From Flavobacteriales bacterium (lineage in GTDB: Bacteria; Bacteroidota; Bacteroidia; Flavobacteriales_F; PHOS-HE28): a stretch of DNA of 64,000 nucleotides. A program made the translations under genes and the position numbers. This document shows, in pieces, positions 49,086 through 57,889 of the stretch (the stretch's first letter is position 1; every line of letters starts with the position of its first letter). The notes below the pieces were generated by a model. That model did not search any database and was not told the DNA's origin. It worked only from the letters and a program-made list of their open reading frames with translations. The DNA lies in contig JAIOIH010000087.1 in NCBI GenBank assembly GCA_019912395.1, positions 62,001-126,000 of the forward strand. Reading direction: 5' to 3'.

Positions 49086-50789
49086 ATGACGCTTATCCGA
49101 ATTGTTCCGATCGCCATTGCCGTGGCCCTGCTGGCCTCCTGCGGGGAGAAGCAGCCGGAGCCGCGCCCGTCGATCGCGGAAAAGGCCGTGGAGATCAACG
49201 CCGTCTTTGAAACCCCGAAGCCCTACACCACGCGCCGGATGGACAGCACTGACGTGCTCGCCTTTTTGGAGGTCAATCCGCAGTACCGGGGCGATTCCGC
49301 CGAAATCCGCGTTTTCTATGCGGCCCGCGGACATCAATATGCCTGGTTCGTGAACGATTCCCTTACCACAGGAGCGGAGGCCATGCTGAACCTGTTGGAC
49401 CCCACCGGCAACGGGCGGGAAGCAGCACCTTGGCGGATGCTCGTGGCCGAGGCACGTTCCGATTCCGTGCTCAGCGACAGTCTGCGCTTGCACGTGGAAC
49501 TGGGCCTTACCGCGCAGTTCTTCCTCATGGCCCACAAGGAGTACGGGGGGTATGTGCAAGGTGACCTGCGCGAGCTGGATTGGTACATCCCCCGGCGGAA
49601 GAAGAACTATACCATGCTGCTGGACTCATTGGTCGCGGGCCGCACGGACCTTTCGCCCATCGAGCCGGTGCATCCGCAGTACCAGGGCTTGAAGTACAGG
49701 TTGCAGCGATACTACGAAGCGGAGGCGGAAGGACCCTTGGACACCTTCGCCTTCCACAATGCCCGCGTTGCCATGGGGGATACCCTGCCGGAGCTCTGCG
49801 ACCTGCGCCATCGCCTGTTCCAATTGGGGGACCTCGGCGTGGACAGCATCACCTACACCATGGACAGCACGCTGTTCAATGGCATCGTGAACTTCCAAGA
49901 GCGCCACGGGTTGAAGGGCACCGGCAAGTTGGATGCTGACCTGGCCGCTGCCTTGAACGTGCCGATCGCCGAGCGTATCCGCACGATCCTGCTGAACATG
50001 GAACGGTTGCGCTGGGTCAATCCCACACCGCCGAAGGACCACATTCTGGTGAACATCCCCGAATACCGGTTGCACGTGTTCGAGAACGGCAAGGATACCT
50101 TGAGCATGAACGTGGTGGTGGGCGCGGTGGCCACCCACACGGTGATCTTCAGCGGTGAGCTATCGCAGATCGCCTTTGCGCCCTACTGGAACATTCCAAA
50201 GAGCATTATCCGGAACGAGGTAGCGCCGGCCATGCGCCGCAATGCCAATTACCTCGCGAAGCAAAGGATGGAGCTGGTGCGCGGCAGCGAAATCGTCCCC
50301 ACGAGCAGTGTCGATTGGAGCACCTGGCAGGGAGACGGGCCGTTCCGGGTGAGGCAGCGCCCCGGAGCGAACAATTCCTTGGGCCTGGTAAAGTTCCTCT
50401 TCCCGAACGAGTACAGCATCTACCTGCACGATACCCCGGCCAAGAGCAGGTTCATCCCGGAGAAACGCGCCTTTAGTCACGGCTGCATTCGCTTGAGCGA
50501 ACCGAAGAAGCTCGCCGACTACCTCCTGCGCAACGATAGCACGTGGACGCCTGATGCCATCGAGAAGGCCATGCATGCTTCCAAGGAAAAGGTGATCAAC
50601 CTGAGACCGCCGATGCCCGTCACCATTGGCTATTTCACCGCTTGGGTGGATACGGAAGGCCGCTTGAACTTCCGCGATGATGTCTATGGCCACGATGCCC
50701 GCCTGGCCCGGGAACTCTTCGCACCGGAAACCGTGGCCACCGCCGAACTCGCCTTGAAATCAGACAGCATACCGACGACCGTGCGCTGA
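49086..50789 (+). CDS. Large L,D-transpeptidase lipoprotein (YcbB/LdtD-like)
   Basis: 567 residues from the Met at 49086, which opens a lipoprotein signal (MTLIRIVPIAIAVALLASC). Domain order: scaffold region (about 40-260), a peptidoglycan-binding helical segment ('GIVNFQERHGLKGTGKLDAD'), then the YkuD catalytic domain from 'ILVNIPEYRLHVFENGKDTL', with the active-site motif HDTPAKSRF ... AFSHGCIRLSEPKKL (His and Cys of SHGCIR). It forms 3-3 cross-links in peptidoglycan; a lipid anchor is common in this family in Bacteroidota. Complete. Confidence 0.93.
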   Translation: MTLIRIVPIAIAVALLASCGEKQPEPRPSIAEKAVEINAVFETPKPYTTRRMDSTDVLAFLEVNPQYRGDSAEIRVFYAARGHQYAWFVNDSLTTGAEAMLNLLDPTGNGREAAPWRMLVAEARSDSVLSDSLRLHVELGLTAQFFLMAHKEYGGYVQGDLRELDWYIPRRKKNYTMLLDSLVAGRTDLSPIEPVHPQYQGLKYRLQRYYEAEAEGPLDTFAFHNARVAMGDTLPELCDLRHRLFQLGDLGVDSITYTMDSTLFNGIVNFQERHGLKGTGKLDADLAAALNVPIAERIRTILLNMERLRWVNPTPPKDHILVNIPEYRLHVFENGKDTLSMNVVVGAVATHTVIFSGELSQIAFAPYWNIPKSIIRNEVAPAMRRNANYLAKQRMELVRGSEIVPTSSVDWSTWQGDGPFRVRQRPGANNSLGLVKFLFPNEYSIYLHDTPAKSRFIPEKRAFSHGCIRLSEPKKLADYLLRNDSTWTPDAIEKAMHASKEKVINLRPPMPVTIGYFTAWVDTEGRLNFRDDVYGHDARLARELFAPETVATAELALKSDSIPTTVR

Positions 50790-50818
50790 ACCCTGGACGG
50801 GAACACCAGCGTCGGTCA

Positions 50819-51470
50819 TTATCGCTTGAGCCGTTGGTCCAAGCTATCGATCAGCTGGCACTTTCCATGGAAGGCGAGGTCCAGGGTCGAGCTTTTACGG
50901 CGATGACCGAACAGGACGATCGTGTCCGGTCGTACACCGTTCAGGTCCAGCAGGGTGGTATTGAGCCGCCAATGACCGTCCGGCATGAGCGACCGCTCGT
51001 ACCAGATCACACCAATGGTGTCGCGCAATACTTCGCCGGCGAAGACCTCGGCCTCGTAGTAGTATTGGGATCCATCGGCCTCGATCAAGCGGCCCGGCAT
51101 ATGCCAAGGTTGTTCGAGTGCATGCGTAGAGGTACTGTCTCCAGGTGAATAGACATACAGGACCACCCCATGTCCTTCATCGGTGGCCTTGATGCCACTG
51201 AACATGAACCACGAACGGCCCAAGGGTGTGGTGAATTTGGCCAGCTGTTCCAGATCGCGGAGCCCGGTGTGAAGGGTATCCCGATCGTCAAAGACAAGCA
51301 CGGACGGGTTCCGGGCCAAGGTGTGCCACGTGCTCGCAGGGGTCGCGGTTGCACTGTCCCGGTATGAAGCTGTAGGCGCAGGAGTTGATCGGGCGCTCTG
51401 CTCAGGGGGGGGGGGCGCTGCACCCCAGTGCCAGCGGCAGAAGTGTGAGCAGTATGATCTTTCGGGCCAT
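50819..51470 (-). pseudogene. Lipoprotein gene frameshifted at an 11-base poly-C tract (possibly phase-variable)
   Basis: From ATG at 51468-51470 the frame encodes MARKIILLTLLPLALGCSAP, a lipoprotein signal with lipobox LALGC, then hits TGA because of 11 consecutive C (51405-51415 as G on the plus strand). Removing one C joins it to a 200-codon frame that continues ...PEQSARSTPAPTASYRDSAT... and through RNPSVLVFDDRDTLHTGL to the stop at 50819. With 10 C the span is exactly 217 codons. The downstream domain ('VVLYVYSPGDSTSTHALEQP', 'DTIGVIWYERSLMPDG') is not a family I recognise. Either a sequencing/assembly indel or a slipped-strand switch. Confidence 0.75.
51405..51415. repeat. 11-base homopolymer (G on plus strand) in the lipoprotein reading frame
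   Basis: Eleven consecutive G bases, located five bases after the lipobox Cys codon of the gene read on the minus strand. A change to 10 (or any length differing by a multiple of three from 10) restores the frame. Confidence 0.85.
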
Positions 51471-51520
51471 GGGTTCGGGATAAGCCCCGATGCTAATCTA
51501 CTGATCGGGCGATTTCGAGC

Positions 51521-52810
51521 TCAAAGCAAGTTACCAGCGAGCCACTTGAGCTGCAGCTCCGCCACCTTGGCCTCGAACTGGGCCGTGAGCAATCGGTTCT
51601 CCGCAGCCACCACGCTTTGCTGCACATCGCGCAATTGCACGGCCGTGGTCACGCCGATCCGGTAGCTTTCCAGTGCCACCTGCATCTGCATGCGCGAGCC
51701 GCCGAGGTTGGCTTCTTCCAGGGACACGCGCTGCATCGCATTGCCGTACTGTTCCCAGGTGTCCAGCAGCTCGCGTTCCAGTTCCAATTGGACTTGCTGC
51801 ATGGACAGGTCCGCCTGTTCCCCGGTCAGCTTCGCCTGCTTCACCGCCTTCACCGCGCCACCGTGGAACAGGGGAATGCTCAGGGTCAAGCCGTATTGTG
51901 GCCCAAGGCGTTGGCTGCTCTTCAAAAAACCCACCTCCGAGGTGCTGCGCAAGTATCCGTAGTTGGCAAAACCATCCAATTGCGGAAGCAGGATGCCACG
52001 TAGCTCCTTCACCGAAAGGTCCGCCACCACGCGTTCCTCGCGTGCTTGTTGCAACGCGGTGTTCGCGTCCATGGCGGCCTTACGCACGGTGGCCAGGTCC
52101 AGCTGCTCGGCGAGCGGGATCACGGTGTCCACCTCGAACGCGGTACCGGGGTCGCGTGCCAACAACTTGTTCAGGGCGGTACGTGATGTGGCGGTCCGCT
52201 GCATCAAGTTGAGCATTTGGGCGCTGTCCGCGCTCAGGTCCAGTCGGGCCTGCACGAGGTCAAGCCCGGAGGAGGACCCGATGCGTTCGCCCATCTCTAC
52301 GATCCTCAATCGGTCCCGCGAGGTCTGCATGCCTTCGCGCTGCACCTGTACCGCCTTCTCCAGCTGCACGAGGAGGAAGTAGGCCGAGAGCACGCTGTAT
52401 GTGGTGCGCTCCAGCTCTTGGCGAAGTTGGATCTCTCCGATGCGCTCCAAGGCCTCCAAGCGGTCCTTTGCGGCAAACATCGACAGGCCATCGAACAGGG
52501 TCCAGTTCAATTCCACCTCGCCATTGATCACCTGCGCATTGGCGTTGTCGGCTTCGCGCTTTTCTCCGGTGAAGAATTCCTGCGTGGTGCCGGCATTGTC
52601 CACGCTGTAGCCGCCATTGAGATCCACGGAAGGCAGCATTCCCGCTGCACCCGGGTTGTTGGCGAGCTTCGCCTGCTCGGCCGCATTGCGTGCAATGCGG
52701 ACCCCGTAGTTGTTCTCCAAGCTGATGCGCACGGCCTCGTCCGCAGTGAGCTGTTGGGCGGCCGATGGCAGGGCCAGCGCAATGGTGATGGCGATGGTTA
52801 TGCGTCTCAT
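51521..52810 (-). CDS. TolC-family outer-membrane efflux channel
   Basis: 429 residues with a signal peptide (MRRITIAITIALALPSAAQ) and two repeated OEP halves (about 20-220 and 225-429): 'LTADEAVRISLENNYGVRIA', 'LFDGLSMFAAKDRLEALERI' and 'SIPLFHGGAVKAVKQAKLTG'. It would form the trimeric beta-barrel/alpha-tunnel exit duct for the adjacent RND pump. Start overlaps the permease stop by 4 bp (ATGA). Last gene of a marR-adaptor-permease-tolC operon. Confidence 0.93.
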   Translation of the reverse strand: MRRITIAITIALALPSAAQQLTADEAVRISLENNYGVRIARNAAEQAKLANNPGAAGMLPSVDLNGGYSVDNAGTTQEFFTGEKREADNANAQVINGEVELNWTLFDGLSMFAAKDRLEALERIGEIQLRQELERTTYSVLSAYFLLVQLEKAVQVQREGMQTSRDRLRIVEMGERIGSSSGLDLVQARLDLSADSAQMLNLMQRTATSRTALNKLLARDPGTAFEVDTVIPLAEQLDLATVRKAAMDANTALQQAREERVVADLSVKELRGILLPQLDGFANYGYLRSTSEVGFLKSSQRLGPQYGLTLSIPLFHGGAVKAVKQAKLTGEQADLSMQQVQLELERELLDTWEQYGNAMQRVSLEEANLGGSRMQMQVALESYRIGVTTAVQLRDVQQSVVAAENRLLTAQFEAKVAELQLKWLAGNLL

Positions 52811-55800
52811 GCGTCCAGTTGTGGCATTGGTTCATCCAGGTCGTCGGCCACGTCGTCCTCCTTCGGGGTGTCGGAGCCACTGGCCATCCAACTGTACAGT
52901 GCGGGCACCACAAAGAGCGTGAGCACCAACGAGAACAGCAGACCACCGACGATCACGATGCCCATCGGCACCCGGCTCTTGGCAGCTGCACCCAGTCCCA
53001 AAGCGATGGGAAGCGCGCCGAGCGCCATGGCCAAGGTGGTCATCAGGATGGGGCGGAAGCGCTGGCGGGCGGAATCGGCCACGGCGGCGGTGCGCAGCAG
53101 GCCATGCTCTTGGCGCTGGTTGGCGAATTCCACGATCAGGATGCCGTTCTTGGTGACCAGGCCGATCAGGACGATGATGCCGATCTCGCTGAAGATGTTC
53201 AGCGTATGGCCGCCGAGGGAGAGGCTCAAGAGCGCACCGGCCATGGCCAGCGGCACGGTGAACATCACGATCAAGGGGTCCACCCAGCTTTCGAACTGGG
53301 CGGCGAGGATCAGGTAGATCAGCACCAATGCGAGCAGGAAGGCGAAGACCAAGCTGCTGGAGCTCTCGGCGAATTCCTTGCTCACACCGGCAAGCGACGT
53401 GCTGAAGTTGGGGGGCAGGGTCTCCTTGGCGATGCGGTCCATGGCCGCGATGCCGTCGCCCAAGGTCTGGCCCTCGGCGGGGTTCGCGCTCACGGTGGCG
53501 CTCACATAGCGGTTGTAGCGATAGAGCTGCGGCGGGTTGCTGCGCATCTCCAAGTGGACCAGGTTGTCCATCTGCACCAGCTCGCCCTTGTTGTTGCGCA
53601 CGTAGGCACTGGTGAGGTCCAGCGGCTTGTCGCGATCGCTCCGCGATGCTTGGCCGATCACTTCATATTGCTTGCCCTTGAAGATGAAGTAGCCGAAGCG
53701 CTGGCCGCTGAAGTAGAGCTGCAAGGTCTCGGCAATGTCGCGCACGCTTACACCCAGGGCCTGGGCACGGTCGCGGTCGATCTGCACGTTCAGTTCCGGC
53801 TTGTTGAACTTCAGGTTGAGGTCCACCACGGAGAAAGCGGGATCCGCTTGTGCGGCCTCCATGAATTTCGGGATCACTTCGCGCAGCCGCTCGAAGTCGG
53901 GGGCTTGGATCACGTACTGCACCGGTAGGCCTGCGAAGCGCCCTCCGCCAATTGTGGCCTCCTGCACGGCGAAGGTCCGCGCGAAATTGTACCGCTGCGC
54001 CAAGGCGGTGGTGCGCTTGGCCAGGTCGTCCTGGGTCATGGTCCGCTCACTTGGGTCCACCAGGGAGACCCGCACGAACCCGGTGTTGGTGCTGACCGAT
54101 GATCCGAATCCCGGTGCGGTTACGGAGAGGACGCTCTCGGTCTCCTTCATCGTATCGGTGAGCTGGATGATGTGCGAGAGGTAATCGTCCATGCGATCGA
54201 AGCTGGTACCCTCCGGCGCGGTGCTCATCATCATGAAGCGGCTCTTGTCCTCATTGGGCGCCAGTTCGCTGGGGATGGCCTTGCCGATGAAGATGATCAT
54301 GAGCACGCAGATCGCCATGATGGGGAAGGCGAGCCAGCGGCGCTTGAGGAATTTGGCGAGCAGGTTGGAATAGCCGTCGGTGAGCCGGACGTAGAAGCGC
54401 TCGGTACTGCTATAGAAACGGCTCGGGTTGGTATTGTGCTTCAGCCAGCGGGCGCTCATCATGGGCGTGAGCGTGAGCGAGACCACCGCGCTGATCAGTA
54501 CGGTGCCCGCCACCACCACGCCGAACTCGCGGAAGAGACGGCCGGTGAGGCCGGAGAGGAACACGACCGGGAGGAAGACCGCCGCCAGCGTGACCGTGGT
54601 GCTGATGATGGCGAAGGTGATCTCCTTGCTGCCCCGGTGGCCGGCCTCCATCGGGTCCATGCCGCCTTCGATCTTGGCATAGATGTTCTCCAGCACCACG
54701 ATCGCATCGTCCACCACGATACCCGTGGCCAGTACGATGGCGAGGAGCGTGAGGATATTGATGCTGAAGTCGGCGACGTACATGATGAAGAAGCCGCCGA
54801 TCAGCGAGATGGGGATCGCCAGCACGGGGATCAGCGTGGTGCGCCAGTCGCGCAGGAAGACGAAAATGATGATCACCACCAGCAGGAAGGCGATGATGAT
54901 GGTGTCCTCCACTTCGCTGATGGCCTTGCGGATGCTGGTGGTGGTGTCCAGCGCCATGGTGTAGCGCAGGTCGTCCGGCAGGTCCTTCTTGATCTCGCCC
55001 ACGCGTTCGTAGAACGCATCGGCGATGGCGATGTAGTTGCTTCCCGACTGGGGCGTTACGGCTACAGCCACCATGGGCACGCCGCCATCACCGCGCAGGA
55101 GCGACTTCTCGTTCTCCGGTCGCAGTTCGGCCACGCCCACATCGCGCATGCGCACCACATTGCCGCCTTCGGCACGCAGGATCATGTTGTTGAATTCCTC
55201 TGCGGTGACCAGCCTGCCCAAGGTGCGGATAATGAGCTCGGTGTTGGTGCCTTCAATGCTGCCACTGGGCAACTCCACGTTCTCGCGGTTCAGCGTATTG
55301 CGGATGTCCAACGGGGTGATGCCGAAGCCCGCCATCTTCATCGGGTCAAGCAACAACTTCATGCTGTATTTCTTCTCCCCCCAGATCTGCACGGTGCTCA
55401 CCCCCGGAATGGTCTGCAAGCGCTCCTTGAACTGGTTGATGGCGATGTCGGTGAGTTCCAGCAGGTCCCGCTGGTCGCTTTGGATGGTCATGCTCACGAT
55501 GGAACCGGCATCGGCATCGCTCTTCACGGTGATCGGCGGGTCCACGTCGGGAGGCAGGTTGCGGACTGCACGGCTCACTCGGTCGCGCACATCGTTGGCC
55601 GCTGCTTCCAGGTCCACGTCCAGCTCGAACTCCACAGTGATGCTGCTCCGGCCATCACTGCTGATGCTGGTGAGCGAGCGGATCCCGGAGATCCCGTTGA
55701 TGGATTCCTCCAGGGGCTCGGTCACCTGGCTCTCCATGATGTCCGCATTGGCACCGGTGTAGTTGGTGGTCACGGTGATCACCGGGGGATCCACGCTGGG

Positions 55801-55911
55801 GAACTCGCGCACTCCCAAGTAGGTGAAGCCCACAATTCCGAAGAGCACGATCAGGATGGAGATCACCGATGCCAGAACGGGCCGGTTGATGCTGATGGAA
55901 CTGATGTTCAT
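52807..55911 (-). CDS. Multidrug RND efflux permease (HAE-1/AcrB-MdtBC type)
   Basis: 1034 residues, full length. 'ISINRPVLASVISILIVLFG' starts TM1, and TM4 carries the DD of the proton relay (LATGIVVDDAIVVLENI), which separates it from the HME-type CusA protein elsewhere in the window. The 'SQVTEPLEESINGISGIRSL' porter-domain motif and the second repeat 'GLVTKNGILIVEFANQRQEH' are intact. Works with the adaptor and TolC genes of the same operon. A 211-bp gap filled with word repeats separates it from the adaptor gene. Confidence 0.95.
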   Translation of the reverse strand: MNISSISINRPVLASVISILIVLFGIVGFTYLGVREFPSVDPPVITVTTNYTGANADIMESQVTEPLEESINGISGIRSLTSISSDGRSSITVEFELDVDLEAAANDVRDRVSRAVRNLPPDVDPPITVKSDADAGSIVSMTIQSDQRDLLELTDIAINQFKERLQTIPGVSTVQIWGEKKYSMKLLLDPMKMAGFGITPLDIRNTLNRENVELPSGSIEGTNTELIIRTLGRLVTAEEFNNMILRAEGGNVVRMRDVGVAELRPENEKSLLRGDGGVPMVAVAVTPQSGSNYIAIADAFYERVGEIKKDLPDDLRYTMALDTTTSIRKAISEVEDTIIIAFLLVVIIIFVFLRDWRTTLIPVLAIPISLIGGFFIMYVADFSINILTLLAIVLATGIVVDDAIVVLENIYAKIEGGMDPMEAGHRGSKEITFAIISTTVTLAAVFLPVVFLSGLTGRLFREFGVVVAGTVLISAVVSLTLTPMMSARWLKHNTNPSRFYSSTERFYVRLTDGYSNLLAKFLKRRWLAFPIMAICVLMIIFIGKAIPSELAPNEDKSRFMMMSTAPEGTSFDRMDDYLSHIIQLTDTMKETESVLSVTAPGFGSSVSTNTGFVRVSLVDPSERTMTQDDLAKRTTALAQRYNFARTFAVQEATIGGGRFAGLPVQYVIQAPDFERLREVIPKFMEAAQADPAFSVVDLNLKFNKPELNVQIDRDRAQALGVSVRDIAETLQLYFSGQRFGYFIFKGKQYEVIGQASRSDRDKPLDLTSAYVRNNKGELVQMDNLVHLEMRSNPPQLYRYNRYVSATVSANPAEGQTLGDGIAAMDRIAKETLPPNFSTSLAGVSKEFAESSSSLVFAFLLALVLIYLILAAQFESWVDPLIVMFTVPLAMAGALLSLSLGGHTLNIFSEIGIIVLIGLVTKNGILIVEFANQRQEHGLLRTAAVADSARQRFRPILMTTLAMALGALPIALGLGAAAKSRVPMGIVIVGGLLFSLVLTLFVVPALYSWMASGSDTPKEDDVADDLDEPMPQLDA

Positions 55912-55930
55912 TTAAAAGGCTGTGGATAAT

Positions 55931-56107
55931 GGAGCCGCAGAGGCGCAGAGACGCAGAGGAGTTTTTTCGTTGGGTACGGAGTACAGGGTACCGAGTACCG
56001 AGTAGCTGCCGCCACGCGTAGCATTGTACTAGGTACCCGGTACTCGGTACTCGGTACACTATACCGATCAATCGATCGCATTTCTCCGTGCCTTCGTGCC
56101 TCCGTGG
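55931..56107. repeat. Composite nested inverted repeat inside the RND operon
   Basis: Outer left words CGCAGAGGCGCAGAGACGCAGAG (read in pieces at 55936-55958) pair with outer right words CTCCGTGCCTTCGTGCCTCCGTGG (56085-56107) as diverged complements. The inner left GTACGGAGTACAGGGTACC... words (55974-56004) pair with the inner right GGTACCCGGTACTCGGTAC... words (56031-56058). The inner part belongs to the GTACC family (8711-8796, 19435-19511). It fills the space between the adaptor and permease genes. Confidence 0.75.
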
Positions 56108-56122
56108 TGAACCTGAGCATGG

Positions 56123-57214
56123 TCATTCCGGCTCAACAGCTGAACTATCCTCTTCCATTGAAACGCCATTCGCCTCCGGCGGCGCCGCCTTCACCTCCAT
56201 GCCTTCGCGCAATTGCAGCAGTCCTGTGGTGATCACTGTGTCGCCTGCTTGTACGCCATCGACCAGCTGTACTTCCTTGTCCGTTCGGATGCCGGTGTGT
56301 ACACGGGCGGCCGCGGCCTTGCCGCCTTTGATCAGGAGCACTTTCTGGCCCTTGATATCCGGGACCAACGCTTCCGTTGGGATCATCAACGCGCTCGGCG
56401 CCTTGGAGAGTTCCACGATGATGTGGGCAAAGGAGCCCGGTCGCAAGGAGCCATCCTTGTTCGGAGCATGGGCCCGCACGCCTATGGTGCGCGATACCGG
56501 GTCCACTGCGGGGTCAACGGCATATACCTCTGCTGAATAGTTTGCTGTGTCACCATCGAGGGTGAAGGTGATGGTCTTGCCTACGGCGATCTCCCGGCCA
56601 TAGCGCTCGGGAATGGAGAAGTCCACCTTGATGGGGGAGACCTGCTGCAGGTCGGTGATCAAGGTGTTCGGCGATACGTAGCCGCCTTCGCTCACTTGGC
56701 GCAGGCCGATCTTTCCGCTGAAGGGTGCTTTGATCACCGTCTTGGCGATCAGGGCCTGTAGGTTCGCGCGATCGGCCTCGGCGCTCTGGAGCTTGATCCG
56801 CGCATCATCGTAGGCCTGCTGGCTGATACCGCTCACCTCCAGCAATTGCTTCTTGCGGCCTTCGTCGTCGCTGGCCAATTGCACGGCCAACTCGGTCTTG
56901 CGCAATTGGGCCTGCAGGTCGTCGTCGTTGATCCGTACCAGGATCTGCCCCTTGGTCACCGTGCCGCCTTCCTTGAAGCCGATCAGGGTGACACGTCCCG
57001 AGGTTTCACTACGTACCTCGATGGCTTCGTTCGCCAACAGGCTGCCGGTGGTGCGGATGATGTTCTCCAGCACGCGCGGCTGTAACACTTGCACACGCAC
57101 CTGCATGGGGCCGTAGCCGCCGCGTTGTGCGCCGCTGTCCTCGCCGCCGCCGCACGCGGTGAGCATTGCCGCCGCAAGAAGGACCGGGATAAATGTGTTT
57201 CGCTGGATCACCAT
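56123..57214 (-). CDS. RND efflux periplasmic adaptor lipoprotein (AcrA/MexE type)
   Basis: 363 residues from the Met at 57214 (MVIQRNTFIPVLLAAAMLTA, lipobox LTAC). Lipoyl halves 'SGRVTLIGFKEGGTVTKGQI' and 'KAPFSGKIGLRQVSEGGYVS' flank a coiled-coil hairpin of about 60 residues ('LQAQLRKTELAVQLASDDEG', 'ARIKLQSAEADRANLQALIA'), followed by beta-barrel and membrane-proximal domains. Begins 4 bp after the marR stop, so it is cotranscribed with its regulator. Confidence 0.93.
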   Translation of the reverse strand: MVIQRNTFIPVLLAAAMLTACGGGEDSGAQRGGYGPMQVRVQVLQPRVLENIIRTTGSLLANEAIEVRSETSGRVTLIGFKEGGTVTKGQILVRINDDDLQAQLRKTELAVQLASDDEGRKKQLLEVSGISQQAYDDARIKLQSAEADRANLQALIAKTVIKAPFSGKIGLRQVSEGGYVSPNTLITDLQQVSPIKVDFSIPERYGREIAVGKTITFTLDGDTANYSAEVYAVDPAVDPVSRTIGVRAHAPNKDGSLRPGSFAHIIVELSKAPSALMIPTEALVPDIKGQKVLLIKGGKAAAARVHTGIRTDKEVQLVDGVQAGDTVITTGLLQLREGMEVKAAPPEANGVSMEEDSSAVEPE

Positions 57215-57218
57215 GTGT

Positions 57219-57683
57219 TCAGGTAGTGCGCAATTTCTTTGTTTTGTCCATTGTGGAACTGGCTCCATGCAGGCTGTCCAGGGCATCGCTCAGGCTGCGG
57301 ATCATCTGGCCGCGTTCGCTGCTGTTGAGCTCCTTCAAGGCCATGCGGTCCAAGGCGGCGTATGCCGCTTTGATCTCCTTCACGGCGGGGATCGCCTTGG
57401 GCAACACCTTCAAGTGATGTTTGCGGCGGTCGTCCGGGCAGGCCACGCGTTCCACGAAGCCGCGCTCGCACAAATGATCGATCGACCGGGCCATGGCCAC
57501 CTTGTCCATGTGCAGTGCATCCGCCAATTCCTGCTGACTTACATGCCCTTCGGCCTCCACGATCAGCACGAGTGTGAAGTAGCTGCGATCGATGCCCAAG
57601 TGCTTCAGGCGCTCGCTCAGCAAGGTCAAGTACTGCTGCCCGATGCGGGAGCACCAGAATCCGAGGGAACGTTCCTTGTTCAT
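57219..57683 (-). CDS. MarR-family transcriptional regulator of the RND operon
   Basis: 154 residues from the Met at 57683 (MNKERSLGFWCSRIGQQYLT). Winged helix-turn-helix: 'HVSQQELADALHMDKVAMAR', then the wing with the family's DxR signature (CPDDRRKHHLKVLPKA). First gene of the operon and therefore probably a local repressor relieved by pump substrates. A candidate operator overlaps its promoter at 57712-57731. C-terminal tail is basic (TMDKTKKLRTT). Confidence 0.92.
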   Translation of the reverse strand: MNKERSLGFWCSRIGQQYLTLLSERLKHLGIDRSYFTLVLIVEAEGHVSQQELADALHMDKVAMARSIDHLCERGFVERVACPDDRRKHHLKVLPKAIPAVKEIKAAYAALDRMALKELNSSERGQMIRSLSDALDSLHGASSTMDKTKKLRTT

Positions 57684-57711
57684 TTTTGGAAGGTGCAAAG
57701 GTGAGGCGGAA

Positions 57712-57731
57712 TTAGTTACAAATGAAACTGA
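57712..57731 (-). promoter_or_regulatory. Candidate MarR operator upstream of marR
   Basis: TTAGTTACAA|ATGAAACTGA is a 20-base imperfect palindrome (7 of 10 positions complementary, AGTT...AACT core), 29 bases upstream of the marR ATG. On the minus strand it contains TTTG followed 17 bases later by CCTTTG, so it would overlap a -33 box. Confidence 0.45.
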
Positions 57732-57889
57732 TCCGTGAACGATCGTTAAGGCTAGGAACCCAAGTATGCAGTAAATTCAAGGCTTTGTAAAGGATGAATG
57801 TTGCGATCAGCTTCCAGCGTCAGCTTCGATCTGGAAACCGGGGTTTTCTTTGCAGCCCTCATTTGAATGCGCACGAACAGAACCATCCC

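Noticed and set aside
54172-55929. 585-codon plus-strand frame opposite the RND permease
   Set aside because: Dominated by His, Asp, Glu, Gly and Arg with no hydrophobic core; the minus strand encodes a full RND pump.
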